Below, one piece after another: positions 34,375 through 45,795 of a DNA stretch of 64,000 nucleotides. The translations under genes and the position numbers were made by a program. How positions within the stretch are numbered: position 1 is the first letter of the stretch; each line of letters opens with the position of its first letter. The notes beneath the pieces are model-generated. The model worked only from the letters and a program-made list of their open reading frames with translations. It did not search any database and was not told the origin of the DNA. Source of the stretch: Ephydatia muelleri (taxonomy: Eukaryota; Porifera; Demospongiae; Spongillida; Spongillidae); NCBI GenBank assembly GCA_013339895.1, contig JABACO010000001.1, forward strand, positions 15,459,486 to 15,523,485, given 5' to 3'.

Positions 34375-37300
34375 GCCGGCCGATGCTACAATTCCAGGAT
34401 TTGGGAGTTGGGAGGGGGGCACAATGGAAGGTGTGGCTATAGGTTGGGCAGAGTAGTGGGTGGCGCCGCCCCTGGGAGGAGGGCACCCCTCCCGCCCTGC
34501 TAGGGGGTATGGGGGAGCACTGTAAGCTCCCCCATCGGGGTCTGGGACGGAGCCAGAAGCTTTCGGCATAAAAAACCTATAGGATTTATAACAATGAGGT
34601 TTATATTAAATTGAATGTCCACAACATTAAAAGATAGACATATTGTTTTAATCACTATTTTCTGTTGCATCATCCAAGAGGAATGCAAGCTTCATTCGGC
34701 GCTGCTGTGTACTTGCAAAGACGTCAGATAGAAATCCTGATCGACCGGTGCACCATTAACAAGGCTAATCCATTTAACCTGTCCTGTTTCATTGTAGACC
34801 TGAGGTAAGTTTTTAGTCTTCGTATTCCACTGATGGAACGCTCTGCCTCGCAACTTGTTAGAGGCCACACAGTCATAATATGAAGGATAGTGCAGGTATT
34901 GGGATATTGGGAAATTGCTGCTTCCTACAAGCCCTTAGGGCATTTGTTTACATTGCTAACTAAAGGGGGGAATACGGTTACTTATACGATTGCGTAGTCG
35001 CAAACATCGTTGCGCGACGCGGTGGAACGTCACTACCGGTGGTACACAATGAACATTTTTCTCGACTTTTGGCAGCAACGGCATTCCTTATTTCTCGATC
35101 GACTTATGGCAGCAACGGATAGTCAAGAAGCTGTTACATACAATCGAAACGAAACGCTTGCGTTGAAACGTAAGGCTAATATTCACGTGCAGTGCCTTAC
35201 AACTCCATGACATATGCATGTAGTTCGATTTTGAGTATGTACATGTATATGTAATAATCGCTGCGTAAGCAGGACATTATACGTACTGTACATGTATACG
35301 TTAGTTCCATACTCGCCACAACACCCGTATATATATTCCTAGCTACTTGCGCAACCTAGAAAAACGTATTCCAACAGGGTCGACAACAACGATATAATTA
35401 GAACAACAATTTTAAATGTGCCGCGAATAATGGCGTCATCATTGAGCTCATTATCATATCCTTAAAATTCGGACCATTTTCTGCACAATTAGAGCCTCAA
35501 GTTGCAGTCATATACACAGACCCCCTTCTGCTCCTAGCATGTGCAAGTTATTAGGGTCACGGGTATCTATATCAATACGGTGACTCCCTGCAGTAAGTCT
35601 TTTTAACCCTGTGGGCGTCAAGAACTTTTCATGACGTTCCTATACAAAAGGACGGGGCATTGTAGCGTCATTATGTTGTGAAGATAGGTTTTAGATATTG
35701 GCCTCGCGCTATCTTGGTAGTTTGGCGTGTCTTTTAGCCTTATGTAGGTATGAATAATGTGTATTTTAATATAGTGTTGCAACGAACTGACTATAGACAT
35801 CGAGTTGCACTCACGCTACATCGAATTGCATTTTCGCTTGTGTGGATCCCTGTTGGGGCGCAAGAAAGGTATAAGAAGCAGGTGAAAGCAAGAAACCATA
35901 CACAGGGGTTTACATGTGCTTAGTGTTTCGTTTGCATACTGGATATTGAACACAGATCCACCCACAACCGTTTTGCAATGTTGTTACGACGCAGTGCAGC
36001 GCATGTTAAAGGCAGTGAGTTAGTAGCGACCTTTCAACAGGTACACGTAGCTGTACAAGTGGGAATCGAATATACATCGGAATCAAAGTACATGTATTGA
36101 CCCTTTTCCTGTGTCATGTGACCGCTCCGTAATCTGACGTGCGTCAGTGTCACACATTATAAATTAATACACATCTGCCATGTTGATTCACAGAATATCC
36201 GACGAAAAGTGTCATAAGATGCTATATAAATGCAAGTAGGTCAGTAGCTTGTACAATTCAACTTCTAGTCGTGTTACAAAACGACGGTGGAATACTTCAT
36301 AAGGCAATTAAATTTCTTCCAGAGCACTCAACATATCTTGCACCAAAATGGAGAATGCTATAAAAGGGGTACCACTTGCAGCAGTTCAGCACATTTCAAT
36401 TTAGGATAATTTGAAATGTTTCCTTTACTGACATCCTTCACTATCCCATTCAGTTACTGTGCCAAACACTTGTAGTGTGCCGAATGTCTGGGCCAATATT
36501 TGGTACAAAATAGATGCCAATGTCCATACAAGTGCATGCTGCTCCACTACTCTGATGACTGCCGAATGTGTCAAGTCAGTTCCCTGTAAATATGTGAAAT
36601 TGCTTGAGGATGTAGCTCTATATTATCCTTCCTGCAATATTGATATCAGGGCAGATTTGTATCAAAGCCACAAGTGCAATCAAATGCAAATTTCACCACT
36701 TCAGTGCAAGACACTGAGCACTGACCTCTGCTAGCTCTACTAGTTCAATCTAGCCCAACATCAATGTTCATCACAATTGATTTTGAACAAGGTCAGGTTT
36801 CACCATCATCAAGTCCAGAGCCTCTTGTCATTACAGTTCCAACAGGAGGAAGGGATTTGATAACATTTATTGCTGTGCAATTATAAAAATAATTCTATTT
36901 CTGTGCTTACAAACTATACGCATCCAATGAACCAGGTCAGCAAGAAAAATTAGTGTTGCAACAGTCAAAGAGTATGAAAACTACTCATATGCAATGATGC
37001 TGCTACACTGAGATCAGAATTTTCATCAAGAAGAAGAATAGCTTGCTGTATGATGTTGGGATAACCCTTTATATTTCACCAAAACAAGGACTGTCCAGTA
37101 AGGCTGACCTTACGTTACTGTGGAAAAAAAAAAGTGTTATTACAAGTTAGTTCTAATCAAATGTTTGCTTCACATTATCAATGTGGCCATGCTAAAATGA
37201 CATATCAATTTGATTGGTTTCTTAAAGGATCTGGAATTTATCTTGCAAGTGAGAGAAAGCAGTGCCTGCATGCCTCCACCTTAATTGGCAATATCATAGA

Positions 37301-38688
37301 TGGAGAGATTGTTCAATTATCTTTTTTTAAGGCATCAAAGAAGGGAAGAATCAGAGGTGCCCCACATGTATTCACCACCAGTCTTCATGTGTCCGTGTTT
37401 GCTCTACTTGAGGAGAATACCAGGTAAAGAATGCTTCAACAGTAATACTAATCATTGTAATTGTTTATTAGATGCCATGGAGTAATGTGGCACAATGGCA
37501 AAATCACAGAAACAGAGATCTGGGCTAAAGTGGTTCGAGACAAGTGGAAAAATCATTATAAAATGCTATTGAATTATTGTACTTCCTTTCTAAGCAATTT
37601 TGGCATGATTAATTACTAAATGACAGTAACATTAAATTCGCCAAGGATAGTGTGTGATTTAACTATTACTCTGTATGTGTGAACAGTGTATCGTTATTAC
37701 TGTTTCAGTACTCTGTAATGAATGAGAATTTCAGCGCTGTGTTTAGCTTTTGCTATATTTAATCACTGGCAAGAAGGACAGACAAGAAACAAAAGACACC
37801 ATCTCCAACTATTTCTTTAAAGCTCCTCCTAATCTATCAACCGGCAACTCTCTTTGCAAGTGGAGACAGGAGGGGAGGGGAAGTAAGCTCAAAACTGATT
37901 TTGAAAGCGTTTTACTGATTGGTTGCTTCAAGGAGAAAAGAATGATTTGAAGCAAGCCATATACATGTGTGCTGGTATACCATATATGGACTACATACAG
38001 TAATCGCCTTGCTAACCTGGGTCTACAGTTCTTAGAGCATATGAGAGTCTATTACAATCTTGTCATGTGTTACAAGATATATCACAGCTTGCTTGATCTT
38101 CCCTTTGACAGCTTCTTCACCAAACTGGTCAGGCCATAATACATCAGAGGTCATTCTTGTATCCTGCGATCCAAATGTGCATAGGCCTAATTTTCATACA
38201 TTGTGTAATTGCGGGCATTGGGTGAGGGCGGGGGGGTTGTACATCAACCTTTTGCCCTCCTCATCAGAGGAATAGGATGCAATTAAGAGCACTTATCACG
38301 ACAATTCCACTGGACCTGCACTGAATTTGTATTTCTGTCTCAATCAATTGGTTATACAGTTACTCCGTTATCAACCACTGTGGATGTCAATACCACTGTC
38401 TCTTTTAATTGCTCTAGTCTGGGTGGACCTGTCTAGTCAGACCACACCCACACTTCAGTTAACTATATACAATGGCACCTCTAAAAGTATGCCCACCCTG
38501 ATCAAGCACAAGTGAAGTGCTAAGAGAGAGGGGAGGAGCCTGTACATATACTGTACAGGTTGCGGTGTGGGGTGTGTGGCTGCGTTGTAAACAACTTATG
38601 AACCATCCATAATTGAACAAAAGACAAAGAGATTGTGAGCATGTTAATGAGGTAAAATTGAGACAACAATATAATTTCTATACAAGTG
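34375..38688. other. Unassigned intergenic region
   Basis: No gene I can support. Plus-strand open stretches at 36459-36734 and 37134-37427 are moderately Cys-rich or coding-like (36465-36580 reads CAEC, CQCPYKC, CRMC in another frame) but are broken and match nothing I know. They could be a decayed gene. A GC-rich patch at 34450-34555 ends in GGCGCCGCCCCTG, like a transposon end, but no partner end was found. Confidence 0.35.
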
Positions 38689-38694
38689 TTTATT
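38689..38694 (-). terminator. Poly(A) signal candidate, gene A
   Basis: AATAAA on the minus strand, about 155 bp past the gene A stop codon. Position and orientation fit the gene's 3' end. Confidence 0.5.
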
Positions 38695-38847
38695 ATCTCT
38701 TGTGTTTTGTAAGTGTGTGAACAAATAGAATCTGTTATTACATACAGCACAATTCATAAAGTATACTCATGGAAACCACACTGCAGTTTAAAATGCATTT
38801 TCTCTGTGTCACATAAGCACAATAAAACAGTACATTTAAGAGGCAAT

Positions 38848-39162
38848 TTAAAGCTCCTTTTCTTCATAAGCAGGAAGAGAATCACAAACGTCATCATATG
38901 CAGGAAGCGAAGCCATGTCACATACTGGGAACTGTATACTATCCTTATAGGCAGGAGGTGCGCCATTCATTGTAAACAATTTTGCTTCATTTCCTATTGT
39001 TCTAGTCTCACCAGCAGTTGCCTGTGCACTGTTGTTGCTTGCAGACAAATGACTTGTGGAGGGACCACACTGTGTTGGTAGCACTACATGGTTTATGAGA
39101 ACATGGTTAGTCCCTGGATCTGCCTGTCGTCTTGTCAAGCAACGCCTGCAGTTTATGTTTTT
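38848..39162 (-). CDS. Cytoplasmic tail exon with PPxY/LPxY motifs (gene A end)
   Basis: A 104-residue terminal exon, stop TAA at 38850-38848. It starts with KNINCRRCLTRR, a Cys/Arg stop-transfer stretch directly after the membrane segment. It ends with PPAY (residues 69-72), LPAY (86-89) and LPAY (96-99), each followed by acidic residues. PPxY and LPxY bind WW domains, for example of Nedd4-type ubiquitin ligases, and Tyr may serve endocytosis (family knowledge). The acceptor is taken as TGAAG at 39163 because it keeps phase 0. A downstream CTGCAG acceptor would be out of phase. Confidence 0.75.
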   Translation of the reverse strand, partial: KNINCRRCLTRRQADPGTNHVLINHVVLPTQCGPSTSHLSASNNSAQATAGETRTIGNEAKLFTMNGAPPAYKDSIQFPVCDMASLPAYDDVCDSLPAYEEKEL

Positions 39163-39934
39163 CTTCATTCAAGAAATAATAAAAGTGATTAAAAATGCAA
39201 CTGCAATGATAAATATACTTAAATGACAACGTATTGTATTATTGGCTAAAATAAGTAATTCAACTACTGCATGTATTGATCGCTGGATTTTGTCACGCAG
39301 CTTTGAACCTGCAACTACACTGATGAAAGTAGATTATGTATCATCACCACTATAGGCTTATAAATTTCAACATTAATTCAAATTTGCTGCTAGCTGTCTT
39401 GATGTCTCTATGAGACTTATTCCACTGTCACAAAATTACGTAAAGGATTATATGGTGACTGTTTGGTTAACGTTTCAGCGATACATGCAGGGTGCATACA
39501 TGCAGGGTGCACACTTGCACTTTGGATAAAATACTTACTGTAAAGTCGCTCACTCTAAGGTTTCTTAAACTTGATATCAATATGTGCAGTGCAGTAGGAA
39601 ATGCGAATCGCTGAGTAAATTAGGCGCACAATGTTTCGCGGTTTCGAAAAACACTGGTCATCGTGTTATGCATGTGCATGCACGTACATGTACATGGCAA
39701 AGCCCAAATATTTCCTTTTATCATGAATTTGTCATGATTATATATGGTAGCATCCATGCAGCTTGTTCCTTGGTTAATTTAAAAGAGTGTCATCTGAATA
39801 AACTGCAATTTTATTACACAGTCATATCTCTATAGCTTACAAATCAATGCAGTAAGAAATAATGACGTATGACATATCTGCTAGTTAGTTTCTTTGCTTT
39901 CATAAATACAACAGTTCGTTTACTGACTCTCTAG

Positions 39935-40118
39935 CACTGCGCCACAGCATTTAGTATGCAGAGTTGTGCCGAGTCTGCATACCAACCATATGCAGATGAG
40001 TATCATTGAAGTGTTCATATGCAGACGTCTGCATATGGACACTTCAATGATACTCATCTGCATATGGTTGATATGCAGACTCGGCACAACTCTGCATACT
40101 AAATGCTGTGGCGCAGTG
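39935..40118. repeat. Near-perfect palindrome, 184 bp
   Basis: Two 92 bp arms meet at GCAGACGTCTGC with about two mismatches and no spacer. Ends read CACTGCGCCACAGC and complement. It lies inside the gene A intron between membrane and tail exons. TCTA flanks both sides as a possible 4 bp duplication. No coding signal; the paired ORFs on both strands are mirror shadows. Confidence 0.92.
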
Positions 40119-40146
40119 TCTATATTATACTTTCTCTTAAACTTAC

Positions 40147-40256
40147 ATATGCTTTCAAACAACAGCAGCAGGCGATGCATAGCATAATTACAATGGCGAT
40201 GGATGACCCTGAACCAGCTCCAGCGATAACTGCTCCTGGAGTATGCGTAAGTGCCA
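40147..40256 (-). CDS. Transmembrane exon, gene A
   Basis: Acceptor TTTTCCCACAG, donor TAT|GTAAGT. After the split first codon it reads ALTHTPGAVIAGAGSG, then SSIAIVIMLCIACCCLKAY: a Gly/Ala-rich juxtamembrane stretch and one hydrophobic span ending in a Cys cluster and Lys. The 110 nt exon enters in phase 1, compatible with an LDLa donor, and leaves in phase 0. No membrane exon of this type is seen for gene B inside the window. Confidence 0.78.
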
Positions 40257-40263
40257 CTGTGGG

Positions 40264-40974
40264 AAAAGACTTATAATACTAGTTTATACTAAATTGTTTT
40301 ACTCACTGCTATGCATTAACGAATACAACCTGTGTAAAACACCATACCGGGTGTTCGCAAATGAAAGCAAAGGTAATAAGAACTTTTGACCGATGGATTA
40401 AAAAAACTCGGAGATTTGAAAATTAACATGCTGCCACTAGGCAAATGGCAGTGCAATTGTTGTAGGTCTGGGGGCTATTGGCACGCCTGGGGGCTGGGTC
40501 AAACAAGCAACCACATGGGTGAGCTTTCAATCCGCCAAAAACAACGATCCTTAATTCACTGATCTTCCACTCAGTCGTCCTTTCGTATGCCTACAGATTA
40601 AGACATTAAGAGGATAGAGCAGGCTTTCGTCACTACGCGAGATGTAGCTAGTAGGAAAGCAGAGGAGGACAGACGTGACTCGAGAGAGAACGAGCTTTTT
40701 TGAGTGCGTAGGCACGCACGCCCACAGGTCATTAACTAGCTCTCTGTCAGACCTGTGTATTTATAAGAAAACCAATCGAGGCAGCATATGCACAATGGTA
40801 CACAATTTTACCAGGGAGAGGTCGTTGGAACGTTTAAAAGTGTGGAAGGTGTTGTTATTTGTTGACAACCTTATTGAAACAATTCACCCATGTGGTTGCT
40901 TTCGTCGTATAAAATGCATGCCGCTTAATGCATAATGATTGTGCGCTAGCAGTAAGCTTGGTCAGGGGCCCAGA
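40264..40974. other. Intron, unassigned
   Basis: Includes a TGGGTGAGCTTTCAATCCGCC / CAATTCACCCATGTGGTTGC pair (40518, 40882) giving a weak inverted similarity. No exon recognised. Confidence 0.35.
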
Positions 40975-41930
40975 AGTACGCCTAAGGCTTGAAGCCTGTT
41001 AGTGTAGAAAAAACCGGTTGTAAGAGGTTATTGAAATTTAAAAACCGGTCGGTTATGGTGATTGCTTAAAAAATAACCGGTCGGTTGCGGTAGTTCTCTT
41101 TAAAACAACCGGTTCTTTCAGGTTTAACCGTTTATTAATTATCGATTGTTAAAGCTAAGCCAGCATAATCTCGGGCTTTGCCACATGGCAAAAAAGATAC
41201 GGCTCGCGGCGTACCTAAGCATGTCGCGGATCCCGCCGCGTACAAAGACTGTAGAGGATATAATTGCCGAGCGCGCAAAGAATGGCTCGTGTGATGGAAA
41301 GGGTTTAGCCATGAGGATGATACGTGGGAGCTAGCCGCTTGAACATTTAAGCGGTTGTGAGCAGTACATAGCTCGTTTTGAGGTGACCGAAAACAAGCAG
41401 AAGAAGATGATGCATGGGGGCAGAAAAGGAAGAGACGCGATGATGACGAGGAGGCAGGTACATCACAAGACCGTGCATCAATATTGGGTTGGAACTGACT
41501 CTATCACCCTAATGCTGAGTCCACGCACACTGTCTGAACGAGACGCGGTGCGCGGAGTCACTATTACAGGTGTTGCATTGACGTCACGCGCGTCTTGATT
41601 ACTATAGTAATAGTAGTATAATAATAGTATGTTGCTATAATTATATAACAAAGTTGCTATAAATATCACCAGCCTTCTCTCCGTTATTCGCTCTCGTCCG
41701 CTGATTGTTTTCTCGTGCCCGGCATTATTGCTAGATGTAATAACCACTTGCAAATCCACTATATCAACCGGTCGGTTGTGGTTGCTTAAAATTTTAACAA
41801 CCGGTTGAAGCGGTTATTTTGCTGAAAAATAACCAGTTGAGGCGGTTATTTGATTCTCGCAATCGGTTAACCGTCGGTTAACCGGTTAACCGGAGCTCCT
41901 GCACAACCGATTTCAAGCCTTAAGTACGCC
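40975..41930. mobile_element. hAT-like non-autonomous element (0.94 kb)
   Basis: Inverted termini TAAGGCTTGAA (40983) and TTCAAGCCTTA (ending 41922) are flanked by an exact 8 bp target duplication AGTACGCC (40975-40982, 41923-41930). Both subterminal zones (41000-41125, 41760-41900) are packed with AACCGGT/CGGTTG motifs. The inner frames (41146-41334, 41383-41598) are not recognisable as transposase. Its structure resembles the 28929 element but the ends differ in sequence. Confidence 0.88.
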
Positions 41931-42256
41931 ACCAGAACAAATTGCTTTGGCCTGGGGCCCAGAGTCACGCAAGGGTGTTGCATCGCACGGCTCTGCTAAT
42001 GAACAATTGAATTGTTGTCGATCTAGGGCCGACTCGTAAGCTAAGCTAAATCCATTCGCCACAGTTCATCACGTGAGACTATTGGATTATTTCATTCTTA
42101 CCTGGGTCTGAGAAAGCTCTCCCTATTCGCGATACAAGGCTCTTGCGCAAGGGTACCGATGCAATTTAGCATTGTCCGGGTTTTCCTTAGTTGTATGGAT
42201 AAGTTATACATGTATCTATCGGTATAGCGAAATTTATAGTTAAACAAGTAACTTAA

Positions 42257-42501
42257 AATGTTCTCTATGAGAACGTTGGTGGCATATAGGATTTGAAGGC
42301 AATAGGGGTGTAAAAAGCAACGAACAAGGTCTCATCAGGAGTAAAAATGTAATAGTCCTATCTTTTACACACAAACAACATATTTCCTCAAATGTGCTAA
42401 ATGTACGTTTTTCCTTCTGATAAGACCTTGTTTCCTTGCTTTTTACACCCCTATTGCCTTCAAATCCTATATGCCACCAACTTTCTCATAAAGAATGTTT
42501 T
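42257..42501. repeat. Inverted repeat, arms about 87 bp
   Basis: The left arm (42257-42343) and right arm (42412-42501) are reverse complements with a few mismatches, around a 68 bp centre. Shared core: GGCATATAGGATTTGAAGGC. The outer end resembles the hairpin at 44926 (AAGTAACT...GTTCTCTATGAGAA), so both may belong to one foldback family. Confidence 0.85.
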
Positions 42502-42511
42502 TAGATACACA

Positions 42512-42626
42512 GCAAAAACAGATTGATGCATGTCACTAGAAATCGATAATAGGACACTGTTTTTTTTGTTTGAAAAACGAGTGCTCTATTATCGATTTCT
42601 AGTGACATGCATCAATCGGTTTTTGC
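42512..42626. repeat. Inverted repeat, 41 bp arms
   Basis: 42512-42552 and 42586-42626 are reverse complements with one mismatch (GCAAAAACAGATTGATGCAT...). A T-rich loop of about 33 bp separates them. It adjoins the preceding inverted repeat. Confidence 0.9.
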
Positions 42627-42704
42627 AGTGTGGGAATTACGAAAATCACCGACACGTAATAAAAGCAGTTAAAATAGTTGTAGACGTTTATAATTTCACA
42701 ATAA

Positions 42705-42960
42705 TAGTCCCCTCTGCCTCGTCCGCCTCCTCCTCCCCACGTCCGTCTTCCAGCACCGTCTCTACCTCGTCAACATGTCATCCACCGCTGCAACACCTCC
42801 TTCACGATCGCCAACAACTCTACCGCTGCCTTCACCTTCACCTTCACTACCACGAGCTCCTCCACCGCTGCCGACTTCACGAGCTCCTCTTCCAACACTG
42901 CTTTCACCGCCACCATCATGAGCTCCCCTATCCATGGGGATTAGGTCTCTCACGCCGTTT
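42705..42960. other. GC-rich low-complexity stretch
   Basis: GC-rich sequence in AT-rich surroundings, built of CCACCGCTG, GAGCTCCTC and CTTCACC-like elements. All three minus frames are open for long runs: Gly/Glu-rich in one, Val/Lys/Glu-rich in another. It could be an unrecognised exon of gene A (stalk) or a degenerate minisatellite. I cannot tell which. Confidence 0.3.
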
Positions 42961-44200
42961 TCAGTTAGTTCCATGGGTGACCGAAGTGATGTGAGCATGG
43001 CTTTAGGAAATACTTATATATAGGATTGATTGTAAATTGCATGTGACGGAAGATATAAGGGCTGAAACATGAGCTGTTTGAAGTGGAACTAATATTTAAG
43101 TGTGCTAGGAAAAGGCTGGACCCTACTCTACTACTATTTGCTACTCTATCAATGACCACCACTTGTCTGGTTACTATCCGTATCCAAGCGACATTGTATT
43201 GCTGACATACACGTACATGTACTTTCGTATTATTGCCAAGTTAGAGAAATTGCTTGGACTACTAAACTGTCTACATTCAAATAGCAATGACAATCCGGCA
43301 TAACGTAAACTAGAGACACTTCTACAGTCCAATTGGTGTAATTAAGACACCCCTAAATGTCGTGGATGATATGATAATGAATGTTGCTGATGGTTTGTCT
43401 GAAAGTTTGTCGAGAGGATTTATACTGGTTCATAAAGTGAACATTCATGATTGAGGTCTTCATGTGCAGAGTTAACATTAACATTGCATAACATAACATT
43501 AGATGTATAAATTTTCCATTTGCATAATACTATTTGATAAACGCAAAGGACGATCATTTTAAGGATATGGATTTGCATATATTTATTAAGCCACTAAATT
43601 TTCAGCATGAATGATAACTGGGATGGACAGCTGCTAGACTTGTGAAAAATATAATGAATGACAGTCATTAATATAGTCCTGTCACATACACTTCGGAATT
43701 CAGCTGTTGACATATTAGATGTGTTGTGATGTTACTGTAGACTAAACACAATGTATTTAGTAGAAAAGAAACAATGCGGTTGCATGACAGGACAGATCCG
43801 AGTAGCTTGTTATCTAATGTACATGCATGTATTATCAAAACATCAAAAGGGTAGTGTTTTTATATCATCACTTGCCACTTATGCTCATAATCAACATCGT
43901 TTAAATGGAGGAGAGTGAGCATATATAACACATACAATCTCACGCATGTGTGCTCATCCACATCTTATAATTACATACTGTTGCAGCAACGTGTGCATGT
44001 CAGCATCATCAATATGTTCTGCAGGTTTTATTAAAAGCCTTGCTGACATCCACATATACATAGTCCACACTGTAGATCTTTTGTGTATATCTACATGTAT
44101 GTCTCTTGAATGCTATCTCACTGTCTTTAGATGACACTAAATTTTTGTATGACTCAACAAGACAAGTATATGTACATGCATGTCATGATTTGCTGCATTG
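42961..44200. other. Intron, nothing recognised
   Basis: AT-rich, no repeats or exons that I can support. Confidence 0.4.
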
Positions 44201-45687
44201 AACAGGATATTTTGTGTGAGGTTTAAACATCATTAATGCCACCGGTTGGGATGGCTTTAATTTGACGACTTGGGATGGCTGACCGTGGCAATGACTGATA
44301 CAATCATGAAGCGGGTAGATATTGTGTCATCAATCTTCTTTTGACAGAGCCATAGCACTGGCAAATGGTATCACAACCATGGAAATGGTATCACAACCAT
44401 GGAAAGTAACCTTGTAGAGGGCATAACCATTTTGTGACATACATGTAGGAAGGGCTACAAGCTTGCTTGAAGCCCCCTTTACACGGCTAGACTTTCCTCC
44501 TGTTAGGAGGCAGCAGAAGGAGCAGCTGAGTTTTTAAGTTCCACATGTTTAAAGTTCAAAATTGTTTTAAGTTACAATCGTAAGAAGTGGTTCCATCATA
44601 TACAGTAGCATCATAACAATGAGTTGGTTTTTACATGTGCACAGTACATGCATACATGTATAACAAACAATTCACACTTGATATATGGGCCCATCATATG
44701 GTATGTACGCTTCATTGTTAACTACTTCCTGTTACCAAAACTACTCGGCCAGTATCCATGTACATTGTACATGTATCCAACATGTTGCATTATGTCATTA
44801 ATTTGCATAGCCTTCAATAGATTGCAAAAGCAAAGATACCATCATAAGATACTATAAATAAGGACAAGATGCTTCAAGCTGAGCTCTCAATGTGCCATTT
44901 TGGCATCTTGTGTATTAGAAATTATAGAGAATGGTTTTAGTTACTTGTTTCATGGATTGTTGATCCATGAAGCAAGTAACTAAAAACGTTCTCTATGAGA
45001 AAGGTGGATATATATAAATGCAAAGCACTTAATATTTCACGGTATGATCAGCTAGCTCTGCCAATCAGTTTGACGATGGATGGTATGATGCTGTTTAGAG
45101 AAGGATGACAAATGTGATTTGAAATTGTGAATTTAGAAAATAATTCACTACAAAAACTGAGAATCATTGTCTGAGACCAGGGTGTCAGATAATCCATATA
45201 TGGCAAAACTATGCCTCAGCTTTATCGATGCGTAGCAAGAGAATACATGTAGTACTCACATTAACCGTTGTTTACACCTTTGTGACTGTAGAAGTCAGAA
45301 TAATTTATTTGTATTTAAAAACATTTATAATTCTATAAACAAAAACTGATCACATGTGATCAGTACAATAATGAACAGCACTGTGGTATTGAAGTGCAAT
45401 GAAGTATTACACTCTGATCTCACTGTAATGAAGCTCTTGTTGATGCAACGGAAACATATATATAGTGATGAAAAATGCAAAATGATTGGGCAATGCGTTG
45501 AGCATGAGCTACAATTGCGTGCATATTGGAGTGACTTGTAGTATTTTGAACAGACAATGTCTGACTGCTCAAGGCGATGGGGTAGAATAATGGGAGTATG
45601 ACGAAGGCTAACCATTACACTCGCCTACCAATAATGACACAATAGATATGTCTCTGACACATTATTTATGAAATTTTCAAAACTCAC
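44201..45687. other. Intron, paralogous repeat unit with hairpin
   Basis: A diverged copy of the 1860-2410 unit, including the GCCACCG block (44236). A hairpin at 44926-45000 has arms GAGAATGGTTTTAGTTACTTG and complement around a TTCATGGATT...AATCCATGAA-like centre. 45355-45640 is the flank typical of class B exons. Confidence 0.6.
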
Positions 45688-45795
45688 TGCAACCGGTTTC
45701 ATCACTTTTGTCTATGCAGTTAGACACTGTGTCACATCGGTAGCTTGCTGAGATGCACTGTCCATTTGAGCATCTGAATTGGTTTGATGTACAAT
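45688..45795 (-). CDS. LDLa exon, class B (last LDLa of gene A seen)
   Basis: Encodes [35 protein letters not shown]. Six cysteines and the calcium motif are intact. It is the last LDLa module before the membrane exon, 5.4 kb downstream. Phase 1 at its donor matches the membrane exon's entry phase. Confidence 0.87.

Noticed and set aside
34440-34560. GGCGCCGCCCCTG end-like motif near a GC-rich patch
   Set aside because: Resembles common transposon ends, but no matching second terminus or target duplication was found.
42762-42998. Gly/Glu-rich minus frame as a definite exon of gene A
   Set aside because: Composition is low-complexity and several frames are open. No convincing phase 1 splice sites were found, so it is listed only as an unassigned GC-rich stretch.
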